Source: Homarus americanus (Eukaryota > Arthropoda > Malacostraca > Decapoda > Nephropidae). Taken from it: a stretch of DNA of 64,000 bases. The notes beneath the pieces were generated by a model that saw only the letters and a list, made by a program, of their open reading frames with translations, had not been told where the DNA came from and made no database searches. Location of the stretch: the NCBI RefSeq assembly GCF_018991925.1, contig NW_024735554.1:354709-418708 (forward strand), read 5' to 3'. Positions within the stretch are counted from its first letter, which is position 1. Each line of letters starts with the position of its first letter. The position numbers were made by a program, and so were the translations under genes. This document shows, piece by piece, positions 20,839 to 29,635 of this stretch.

Positions 20839-21111
20839 ATTTTCCCGTTGTTGGTTGCAGTATAAAGTCAAGGTAGGAGTAACGAACGAGTAACTACTCT
20901 GGATGGAGCAAGCTATTAACAAACAAACTTTTCTGGTATAGGCTTGGTTTTATAGGCTACGGAGACACAGGGACCCTTGAGGGGAGTGGGGGTGGGGGGA
21001 TCGATGGATGAGTCAGGGTCCCAGTTAATTTTCAAAGTATTTCCAACTACTTTTCTTACTGAAACTAATCTTGCTACTTGCTACCTTCTACCTTCCTATT
21101 CCTCTATTATC

Positions 21112-21750
21112 TTACAGGGAAAACGTTTTCTGCTGCTGCTTAATATGAGTTACAAGCTTTTCCATCGTTCTTAACTCTGATGGTAATGTTGTACCCTCCA
21201 ATTTAATGCGAGATGGTAGGTGGTTATGGAATATTGATTGTGGTTTTTTTAATATTTTTATTTTACTGTTGCAGTAGCTACATTTCCATCTTGTAGAAGA
21301 AGAATTTATTCTATTATATACATAGCCCCGTGTGTATATGCCATTTTTGCCTGCCTTCTCATATATTTTTTCTCCTCTTTTAATACAGATTATGAAATCT
21401 GACATGAAAATAAAATCATCTTTGGTGGGTACCCATTTGGGGGGGTGGTCTGAATTTTCAGAATGAAAGTAGTAATAAATATTCTTCTCTTCTTCTTTCT
21501 TTTCTTTCTCTTTGTATTCGAGCAAATTTATAGCAAAAGCACATTTGTGGTTCCTTAAACAGTGAGGCCAGCTATATTCCTTATTACATTTCTTACACTT
21601 ATAGGGCTTTCTGTAATGAGTATTTAAATGGTATTTTAAGTTTTCTTTTCTCCTGATGACGTAGTTACATATGTGACAACGAACACGGTTTTGTTTTCTT
21701 TTGTTGACAGTCAGGGATTTGCGTTTGTTCTTGTTCTTGTTGTTTGCCAT
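21112..21750 (-). CDS. C2H2 plus FLYWCH zinc-finger protein
   Basis: The ATG at 21748-21750 gives 212 residues. The basic N-terminus is followed by two C2H2 fingers (RCHICNYVIRRKENLKYHLNTH and KCKKCNKEYSWPHCLRNHKC, about residues 24-68), a Lys/Glu linker, then a FLYWCH-type domain (EKAGKNGIYTRGYVYN...TRWKCSYCNSKI...FHNH, about 120-180) with all expected Cys and His. The tail ends TMEKLVTHIKQQQ. The order C2H2 then FLYWCH suggests a chromatin or DNA-binding factor, or domestication from a transposon. It appears uninterrupted and intronless. Its FLYWCH part is clearly homologous to that of 19708-20838, and its C2H2 part to 18671-19242. Confidence 0.75.
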   Translation of the reverse strand: MANNKNKNKRKSLTVNKRKQNRVRCHICNYVIRRKENLKYHLNTHYRKPYKCKKCNKEYSWPHCLRNHKCAFAINLLEYKEKEKKEEEKNIYYYFHSENSDHPPKWVPTKDDFIFMSDFIICIKRGEKIYEKAGKNGIYTRGYVYNRINSSSTRWKCSYCNSKIKILKKPQSIFHNHLPSRIKLEGTTLPSELRTMEKLVTHIKQQQKTFSL

Positions 21751-22148
21751 GTTACCGATAACTGCCAAGATCAGAGTATGCACGTACGCACAGATAACTG
21801 GTTGCCAAGACAAGAGAACAGAACAGCACAGACTAACAATCTAAGAACGGAGTACCGACTATTTATACTGTCTAAGCTTTTGTTATAAACTCTCAAGGAT
21901 GACAATAAATGTTAAGAAAAACACTAACCTTTCAAGACTAACATTTATTATTTAGACACTTAGTGTTAACAAAAAACATTTTTTACAAACAAAACATAAT
22001 ATATTTACTAAAATGCCAAGAAAGTTATATAATGATCTTTTTTACTAATTTATTCCTGGGTATTATCAACAAAGCCTATTTCTCTCCATAAATAACCATA
22101 AATTCTCTCACCAGTACAGTATATCTTGTACGGAGGACATGCCTAGTT
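21751..22148. other. Intergenic, no gene seen
   Basis: This is promoter-side sequence of the zinc-finger gene (a TATTTATA-like element near 21858) and the 3' flank of the BTB gene. Part of it (about 21890-22000) recurs in damaged form at about 28680-28750. Confidence 0.6.
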
Positions 22149-23159
22149 TTACTTATATGCTGGAGCTTCTACAATGTTAATGGTAGAAAGGGGGATTCCC
22201 TTTTCCTTCTCTCCAGAAGATGTAGGAGTCTCAAGAAACTCTTTCTCCAGTGCCACTCTAATAAAATCTTCTTCGCATACTGCAACCGTAAGTTTCTTCA
22301 GAGATTCTAATGGACCAGAGCCATGGGAATAGGCCTTAGCAAACCTGTTTTTAAAATAAATACAAATTAATGTTGTTGGATTACTGTATCGTATAGTATA
22401 AAAAAAAATATACCCTGCCTCCTAAATCATTTATCATTTTTTAATAAAAATATTATATATTAATGTAATAATATACTGTACCTGTAAATTCCTAAAACAT
22501 TGGATTCATGAAGGTTCCTCCTGATGAAGTTTGTGCAAACACGTAAAACATAGTCCATTTGCATCATGTCTGCAGCAACAACTAACTCTTCGGCGTTTTC
22601 CGCTGTTACCTCAATGTCTCCTACAGATTTAAAAATAAAATTTTCATCCATCACTCAATCAATTAATAATTGTTTTACATAAGGTTAGTTATATTATATA
22701 ATTAGCAATATGAAAAATCAATATATTCCGAATGTTTTCTTTATCCTTACCAGTATACATGAATGTGATTATCTGAATTAATATATTGTGTTTTATGGAC
22801 TTCATTTCTATTGAAGACTGTGTTTCCTCAGCAAAACCACTCGTAAACGTGGCCTGAAAATAGGGGCTTCCCACTGAGAGTATTACAAGGTGAGCCTGGA
22901 ATAAAATGTTTACCAATGTGTTACCATCCAGTAAAAAAACATTAAAAACTCTGCAAACACTGTAGCTAGTGAATTGTATCAATAAATAATAGCTAGTGAG
23001 TGCATTGTATCAGTAAATACCTTCACCACTGATCCACCAGTTGATATTTCTACATCACAAGAACTGTTGTGAATTCCAGAGTGTATATAAGGTATTTAGC
23101 AGTGTGTTTGGATAATATTCACACCCGTAAGAGGGTGAGGGCTTCACACATTCCGCCAT
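22149..23159 (-). pseudogene. Short BTB-BACK gene (KLHL-derived, no kelch), frameshift in exon 1
   Basis: Four exons are visible with GT-AG borders: exon 1 23159-23021 (MAEC..., ending in ...SVVK), exon 2 22895-22751 (LVILSVGSPYFQATF... TG), exon 3 22620-22482 (DIEVTAENAEELVVAADMM...LGIY) and exon 4 22344-22149 (FAKAYSHG... ending NIVEAPAYK, stop 22149-22151). Introns fall at the same positions and phases as in the kelch genes downstream, so it is an old paralogue. It ends inside BACK, with no kelch exons. An extra T in the QQF-CDVEIS segment of exon 1 (about 23066) shifts frame. It would be a CUL3-adaptor-like dimerisation module if functional. Confidence 0.7.
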
Positions 23160-23742
23160 CCTACATTCATTCATTAATACCTAAACGTAACGTAATTTAT
23201 ACTATCCAGAGTTGTCAGTTTCGTTTTTTTTTTTTTTTTTTTTTTTATAACTTTTTAACGATAACGAACGCATTTCACAACTACCTGCTAGCTTGAATTC
23301 TATTCTAGGTAAATCCAGGTGTATGTTTGTGGCCTAAAAATAATTTTTTTTCTTATATAAAAAGTAAAATAAAAGGATTTTAGTATATATATATATATAT
23401 ATATTTTTTTTTTTCATAAATTATTAAGCTTAATGAACCAACACAGACTAACAATGAAAGACTTGTGGTGTTATACAGAGAATACAACATTACATTTTTA
23501 CATAATAAAATAAAATAAATAGATTTTTTATTTACTAGCTTGTTCCTGGGTTATGCATAGTAAATATAAAACTGCTGCTAACTCCATTTAAAAGTCAACA
23601 TTTTTATTATTATATATAGTATTTCGTGATTGTTTTTACAGTTCTGCCTAGCGCCTAGCATTTGTAATAAAAACATTTCCTATGTATTCAAAGTTGGTTG
23701 TCGAAACAGTAATAATAAACACTCTTTACTTTAATATACATT
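23160..23742. other. Intergenic with poly-T, TA repeat and a recurring upstream block
   Basis: A poly-T tract lies at about 23225-23246 and a TA repeat at about 23383-23403. The block CTAGCTTGAATTCTATTCTA with GGTAAATCCAGGT at about 23287-23322 recurs at about 28590-28625 and 28890-28925. No gene seen. Confidence 0.7.
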
Positions 23743-24253
23743 TTACACAGCTGTTCCTAGCGGGTGGCCAGCGGGTGGCCAAATTTCTGAAATCCTTTTA
23801 ATTTTAAATGGCAAGTGGGTAGCTGGGGATGGGTTCATGAGCGTAGAGGTAATGGAGGAGTTGTAGTCACAGCAGTTCTGATCATCTATCTCCAGTTCGA
23901 AATAAGATGGTGGAGGCGTCTCAGGTGGAGGCGTCTCAGAACTTGCTAAGGTATCGTTGTCTGGTAGAGAGTCCTAAAGGAAGACGGACGGACGAGAGTT
24001 AGCAATCCCATGGTAGAAAAAGATAAAGATATAGTGGCGAATACATTAATAAACAAAAACAAATATATTCAGATTGGATTCGTATTAACTTACCTGTCTG
24101 ATGCTGTTGACAGTGATCGAGCGTCTTTTGATTACACGACGAATCACCATTATCGCCGTAATCACCAATACCACCAGCACCACCAAGTTGAACAGGTAAC
24201 CCATCACTATTATAATATAACCATCCCTAAACGTCCATGAGCCTTCACATTCA

Positions 24254-24292
<39 letters not shown>

Positions 24293-24577
24293 AATTATAT
24301 ATTCGGGTTATAGCCCACAATTATATTGTAAAGGTGACATCAATAATTATTTTAATTGACAAGAAAATTGCAATATAAACAAACAGTTGTAAACCTACTT
24401 TGTGGTTCCACTTGTCAGCAGTGGAACAGTTGGGGGTGGAGGTAGTGGTGGTAACTGATGACGCAGGATGTTATGTATATCCCCAAAAAGGTGAGATAGG
24501 TGACGGTCAACGAATATAATATCACCCACTCACCCACCAGCGTTGTATTACTTTCCAACAGTCTCGTCAACCTCATT
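23743..24577 (-). pseudogene. Small two-TM PPxY-tail protein, copy 1
   Basis: Three exons are visible. Exon A is about 24577-24399, starting MRLTRLLES with a hydrophobic helix (LTVTYLTFLGIYITSC). Exon B (24288-24094) begins with a CAG run giving poly-Gln, then NECEGSWTF and a strong membrane helix (YIIIVMGYLFNLVVLVVLVI) followed by a basic stop-transfer (RRVIKRRS). Exon C (23973-23743) is a cytosolic tail with ETPPPSYFELEIDD, a PPxY motif that in other proteins binds WW domains such as those of NEDD4 ligases. The second half of exon A is out of frame relative to sister copies (a small deletion after SC), so this copy may be dead. No family name is assigned. Confidence 0.55.
24258..24291 (-). 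repeat. CAG trinucleotide run at the exon B acceptor
   Basis: Eleven or so CTG units (CAG in gene sense) start exactly at the 3' splice site of exon B. Each CAG is also a possible acceptor (NAGNAG type), so poly-Gln length may vary both by slippage and by splicing. Copy 2 has five CAG units at the same place. Confidence 0.75.
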
Positions 24578-24745
24578 GTCCGTCATCCACCCATTAAGGT
24601 CAACATAGGTTTAAAATGAATAAATTAAACCCGACCAGTGTGGAGGGAGTTACTATCAAATCTGGGATTGGTAACACTCATCCAGTGCTTTATATCCTTT
24701 TCGTTTTAAAAAAATAAATGAAATTTAAAAAATATACTAAAACAT

Positions 24746-24975
24746 TTAATAAAAAACAATCCAGTGCTTTATATCTCTTTCGTTTAAAAAAAATAAATCA
24801 ATTTTAAAAAACACATTAAAACGGTTGGTTGTTGGGGAAAGAGCATCCTCAAGCTCCAATATTTCTTGTGGTATTATCAGCAAACTTATCTTAATACTAT
24901 AAAGAAAAACAACGAAAAAATAATATCCCAGTCTACCACCCATAACAAAAAAATCAGGTTGATGGAGCCCCATGT
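24746..24975 (-). other. Recurring exon-like block upstream of copy 1
   Basis: The sequence starts MGLHQPDFFVMGG and then, after CTTTATAG, reads KISLLIIPQEILELEDALSP. The same block recurs at about 26300-26445 and, partly, about 27575-27665. It travels with each copy of the PPxY-tail unit. It may be a 5' exon pair or a separate small gene; I cannot tell which. Confidence 0.4.
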
Positions 24976-25200
24976 TATGGGTATTATAAAAAACACTCTT
25001 TCACTAACATTTTAACGTTGATGAGTGTGTCGAAAAAAAAACTTTGTCTTAGAATTTGTAATATTAGTTAAAAACCTTTCCATATCAATTATACATTTCA
25101 CACCCTAGTGAATGGCCAAATTTCTTACAAGTGGGTGGGTAACTGGGGGTGGGGTCGTAAGCGTAGATAGAGGTAATGGAGGGAGGAGTTGTAGTTGTAG

Positions 25201-25892
25201 TCACAGTAGTTCTGACCGATCATCTATCTTCAGTTCGAAATAGGATGGCGGAGGCGTCTCAGAGTTTGCTAGGGTATCGTTGTCTGGGAGATTCCTGAAT
25301 GTGAAGGAAGACAGACAAGAGTTAGCAACCCCATGGTAGAAAAAGATTAGGGAGTTAGTAATTATAGAAATAGTGGCGAAAACATTAATAAACAAATACA
25401 AATATATTTAGATTGGATTCGTATTAACTTACCTGTTTGATGCTGTTAACAGTGATCGAGCGTCTTTTAATGACACGTTAATCATTATCATTATCCCCAT
25501 CATCATCCCCCCCACCACCAGAAACACCAAGTCAAATGTCCATGCGTCTCCACATTCATTCTGCTGCTGCTGCTGCTATTGTAAATACAAAATATATTTG
25601 GTTATAGCCCCCCACAGTTATATTGTAAAGATGTAAATATTTTAATTACAAGCCCAGTTATATTGTAAAGGATGTAAATAACACAAGTATAAACAAACAG
25701 TTTGTAAACCTACTTTGAGGTTCCACTTGGGGGTGGAGGTAGTAGTAGTAGTAGTAGTGGTGAGTGATGTACTGTTGAAACAGGATTCCATGTATATCCC
25801 AAAAAAGATGAGATAGATGACGTAGATGACGGTCAACGAACATAATAAGCATATCATCAGTATTGTTTTACTGTCCAGTGTCGTCCACCCCA
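25201..25892 (-). pseudogene. Small two-TM PPxY-tail protein, copy 2
   Basis: Exon A (25892-25714) reads MGWTTLDSKT, a membrane helix (ILMICLLCSLTVIYVIYLIF), ESCFN and a Thr run. It can end at AAA before GTAGGT, keeping frame with exon B. Exon B (25572-25433) starts with five CAG codons and NECGDAWTF but has lost part of the second membrane helix and is out of frame before its donor. Exon C (25294-25201) has ETPPPSYFELKIDD, then a four-base insertion relative to copies 1 and 3 that brings an early stop. The copy is probably non-functional although the PPxY motif is intact. Confidence 0.55.
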
Positions 25893-26099
25893 TTGTCCGT
25901 CGTCCACTAATTAAGGTCGTCATAGGTTTAAAATGAATAAATTAAACTCGATGATCAAATCTGGGATTTGTAACACTCATCCAGTGCTCTATATCCCTTT
26001 TGTTTAAAAAAAATCAAATTGTTAAAATATTTCACTAGAAAAATAGAGATACAGGTGTTTTCAGCATATTTTTATTTGTTTAACCAAACGACAAACAAA

Positions 26100-26200
26100 A
26101 AGTAATCCACCATTTTAATGTAAGTACAGTTGACGAACATAATAACCTTTCCAGTCCCGTCAACCTCATTGCCCGTTTTTACCAGCATGGAGAGAGTTAA
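26100..26200 (-). pseudogene. Relic of an A-type exon
   Basis: A shortened match to the A-type first exon lies between copies 2 and 3 (TTGACGGGACTGGAAAGG, then GTTCGTCAACTG in gene sense). Most of the membrane helix is deleted. Confidence 0.5.
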
Positions 26201-26515
26201 GTTCAAACCTGGGATTGGTAACACTCATCCAGTGCATTATATCCTTTTTCGTTTTAAAAAAATAAATAAATTTTAAAAATCACTAAAACATTTAATAAAA
26301 AACAAGGTTAGTTGTTGGGGAAAGAGCATCCTCCTGTTTCAATATTTCTTGTGGTATTATCAGCAAACTTATCTATAAAGAAAAACAAATATCTACAACC
26401 GCCACCCTCAACAAAAAAATCAGGTTGATGGAGCCCCATGTTAGTTGTGTGTAGAAATATACATTTAAAAACATTTCCATATTCAAAGTAACTTTAATTA
26501 TACATTTATTTATTT

Positions 26516-27332
26516 TTAAATGGCAAGTGGGTAACTGAAGGGTGGGGTCGTGAGCGTAGAGGTAATGGAGGAAGAGTTGTAGTCACAGTAGTTCTGATCT
26601 ATCTTCAGTTCGAAATAGGATGGTGGAGGAGTCTCAGAGCTTGCTAGGGTATCATTGTCTGGTAGAGAGTCCTGAATGTGAAGGAAGACAGACGAGAGTT
26701 AGCAACCCCATTGTAGAAAAAGATTAAGGAGCTAGTAACTTAGAAATAATTACGAAAACATTAATAAACAAATACAAATATATTCAGAGTGGATTCGTAT
26801 TAACTTACCTGTTTGATGCTGTTAATAGTAATCGAGCGTCTTTTAATAACACTACGAGCAATCATCATTATCGCTATTATCACTGACACCAGAAGTACCG
26901 AGTTAAACAGGTAACCCATCAGATAACCCACCACCATTATAAGTAAACCATCCTCAAATGTCCATGAGTCTCCACATTTAAAAGATACCCCAAGACCCCT
27001 TAGACATTATTACATTTACATTAATAAAATCGGTGGAACTTAAATATGTTCAGATTTCGATTCGTATTAACTTACCTGTCTGATGCTGTTGACAGTAATC
27101 CGTTTTTTCGACTAGTAATAATCGATATCGCTGTAGTAACCAATACCACTAGCACTATCGAGTTGAACAGGTACTCCATCACCATTTTAATGTAAGTACA
27201 GTTGGGGGTGGATGCCCCGTTGAAGCAGGATGTTATGCATATCCCCAAAAAGATAAGATAGGTGACGGTCAATGAACATAATATCCATATCACCAGTAGC
27301 GTTGTTTTACTTTCCAGTCCCGTCAACCTCAT
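26516..27332 (-). CDS. Small membrane PPxY-tail gene, copies 3/4 (exon set)
   Basis: The first coding exon, 27332-27076, is a fused A/B-type exon: MRLTGLESKT, helix LVIWILCSLTVTYLIFLGI, CITSCFN, then directly helix EYLFNSIVLVVLVTTAISII, with no intron or Gln run between. A further B-type exon ends at donor 26809 (SWTFEDGLLIMVVGYLMGYLF...RRSITINSIKQ). Exon C, 26671-26516, encodes ETPPPSYFELKID and ends PPFSYPLAI. Two B-type exons before one C exon could be alternatives. An A-run in the 27332-27076 exon (about 27103) puts its end out of frame with exon C, so a one-base error or decay must be considered. The PPxY tail suggests WW-domain partners. Confidence 0.45.
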
Positions 27333-27955
27333 TGCTTGAGGGAGGTACTATTAAATCTGGGATTAGTAACACTCATCCAGTTGCTTATATATTCCCACAG
27401 TGGTAACACTAATCCAGTGCTTTTTAAAAAAAATCAAGTTAAAAACAAAATAGTTTTATTTGCTAGGAAAGATACAAGCGCTAACCAGACAAATATAATG
27501 TATAACACAAAACACAGAAACTAAATAAAAAAAAGGCAACACACACTAAAACATTTAATAAAAAATAAAAAGGTTGGTTGTTGGTGGAAGAGTATCCTCC
27601 AGCTCCAATATTTCTTGTTGGTATTATCAGCAAACTTATCTTCATCCTATACAGAAAAAAAAAAATAATAATATCCAACAAAGATGTTACGGGGTATTAT
27701 TAAAACAAAACGCTTTCCCTAACATTTATTAACATTGATGAGTGTGTAAAAATATTAACAATATATTGGATTATTGTAGCAACAATTTCCGTCCTTCATG
27801 ATAACAGTTGTTTGCATATACAATTAAGTATAATATAAATAAAAAAACTATATATACTATAATAAATATATCCATATCATCATCCTATAAAGAAAACATG
27901 TATAGTAGATTAGTATTTATAAAGGAAATACTGTACTATTACTATTTCAAAAATA
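27333..27955. other. Spacer with block relics
   Basis: A partial copy of the KISLLIIP block lies at about 27575-27665. The rest is AT-rich with no supported gene. Confidence 0.55.
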
Positions 27956-28300
27956 TTATACATTAAACATATATATTAAAACAGATGCTAGTATTCCATT
28001 TATAAAACCCAAGAAAGTATATCCTAAAATAAGATTCTTTTCAGTAAACTTATCCACAAACTTCTGGGAAAACTTATCTGCAAACTTTTCGGCAAAATCT
28101 TGTTTATCAGCAAACTTATTATTCTCTTGTAGCTTATCAGCAGTATCAGCAGTTCCAATAAAGTTCTCCACATTGGTTTCAGTGGCTTCTGCATACAAGT
28201 CCGTCCCTATGAAATTGATCCTATAAAGAAAGAAAATATATATATAGACAAGACCACAAAAAATTATACTAAAGTAAAATACAGTAAAATATTTACCCAT
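27956..28300 (-). CDS. Small membrane protein with FADK heptad-like repeats
   Basis: The unspliced ORF of 114 residues starts at ATG 28298-28300. The N-terminus (YFTVFYFSIIFCGLVYIYIFF) is hydrophobic. The centre has repeated KFADK/EKFADKFSQKF units forming an amphipathic helix, and the C-terminus (ILGYTFLGFINGILASVLIYMF) is a membrane anchor. An alternative first exon at 28353-28297 (MENFTKIALTEFVKTGGGW) with a GTAAAT donor and a CTTTATAG acceptor before 28220 is possible, but the join would be out of frame with the repeat region. The acceptor context matches that of the KISLLIIP blocks. Function unknown. Confidence 0.45.
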   Translation of the reverse strand: MGKYFTVFYFSIIFCGLVYIYIFFLYRINFIGTDLYAEATETNVENFIGTADTADKLQENNKFADKQDFAEKFADKFSQKFVDKFTEKNLILGYTFLGFINGILASVLIYMFNV

Positions 28301-28499
28301 CCACCACCTGTCTTTACAAATTCAGTTAGAGCAATCTTGGTAAAATTTTCCATTAATTTCTTTTTGTTTACAAAAGGCCAAATATGTTATAATTCTACCC
28401 CAAATTATCTCTCTATTAACACTAAGAATAATTTTACCAATTTCTAAAAGATCTTTATTTGTGTAATTGGTTTGGGGATATAGTATTTTATTCTAAAAC

Positions 28500-28950
28500 C
28501 TAAAGTAATTTATACTGGATGGATGGATAGAGTTGTCAGTTTTTTTTTTATTTTTTTTTTAACAATAACGCACGTATTTGACGACTGCCTGCTAGCTTGA
28601 ATTCTATTCTAGGTAAATCCAGGTGATGCTTTAAAAAGAATATATATTTTTTTCATATAAAAAAGTGTATTTTTTTTTTATAAATTCTCAAGGATGACTA
28701 ACATTTATTATTTACCGACTTAGTGTTAACAAAAACCATTTTTTACAAACAAATATAATAGTTTCTTTTACTAAACAACATTGGAGGTCTCAAGAAACTC
28801 TTTCTCCATGCCAGTTTAATAAGTTTTTTTTTATTTTTTTTTTGGGGGGGGGGAGTGTATATTGGTAACTGCATGTAACAACTACCTTCTAGCTTGAATT
28901 CTATTCTAGGTAAATCCAGGTATATGTTTGTTGCCTAAAACGAATTTTTT
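28500..28950 (-). pseudogene. Collapsed relic of the short BTB gene region
   Basis: Segments matching the 3' flank (about 21890-22000), an exon 4 fragment (CTCAAGAAACTCTTTCTCCA) and the upstream block of the 22149-23159 gene appear here in compressed order. The upstream block occurs twice (28565-28660 and 28870-28950). The segment is an internally deleted duplicate cut by the scaffold gap. Confidence 0.55.
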
Positions 28951-29050
28951 NNNNNNNNNNNNNNNNNNNNNNNNNNNNNNNNNNNNNNNNNNNNNNNNNN
29001 NNNNNNNNNNNNNNNNNNNNNNNNNNNNNNNNNNNNNNNNNNNNNNNNNN
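28951..29050. other. Assembly gap (100 N)
   Basis: The run of N is of fixed size, so the real missing length is unknown. Immediately after it, CAGCCGCCATCTTCAGATAC matches the start-codon region of kelch exon 1, so a further kelch copy probably lies in the gap. Confidence 0.95.
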
Positions 29051-29500
29051 CAGCCGCCATCTTCAGATACTAATGTAAGACTAACCTAACCAGTTGTCAG
29101 CTTGGGAGAGAAGAGAGTAAATTGAGACTGCTCTAGCATTAATATATCAAGTTCCCGGTACATTTTATGCTAATAGGCTGTGATTAGGAGGAGGGATAGA
29201 CTCAAGGTTTCGAGTCAAATTGAGACTACTAAAGCATCATTAGACCGTTCCTCAGGGAGTGGTGTACAGTTTCTCCACTTTTTATCCTCAGGTTTTAGAT
29301 TAAAACTTATTATAAAGGAGTATTATAAAAATATTTAGGAATTATTAATATATTTTATTCGTATTTCCATTCTTCCTTACCAAGTTATGATAACCGTAAC
29401 CGCCTATGACATAACAGAGGATTTGTGGCAACAACTGCTGGGATATTTCGACAAAATTAAACAATGGTACCATTGATCCATAAGGATACTTTATAAGGAT
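29051..29500 (-). pseudogene. Kelch exon 7 and 8 relics and one exon 1 start
   Basis: The start codon context of kelch exon 1 lies at 29051-29070. A degraded exon 8 lies at about 29215-29295 and an exon 7-like piece at about 29375-29465 (TATGACATAACAGAGGATTT and CAACAACTGCTGGGATA). None gives an open coding path. Confidence 0.6.
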
Positions 29501-29635
29501 ACTTTCAAATTTCATGTTAGGGTAAGTTAAAAAAGATAGGAAACAAGCTTTTCTTGTATTTAAAATGGATTAAATGTGGAGGAGACAAATGTCAGTCTTG
29601 AAGGAAGCTTTCTTGATTGGGGATGTCGAAGGGAG

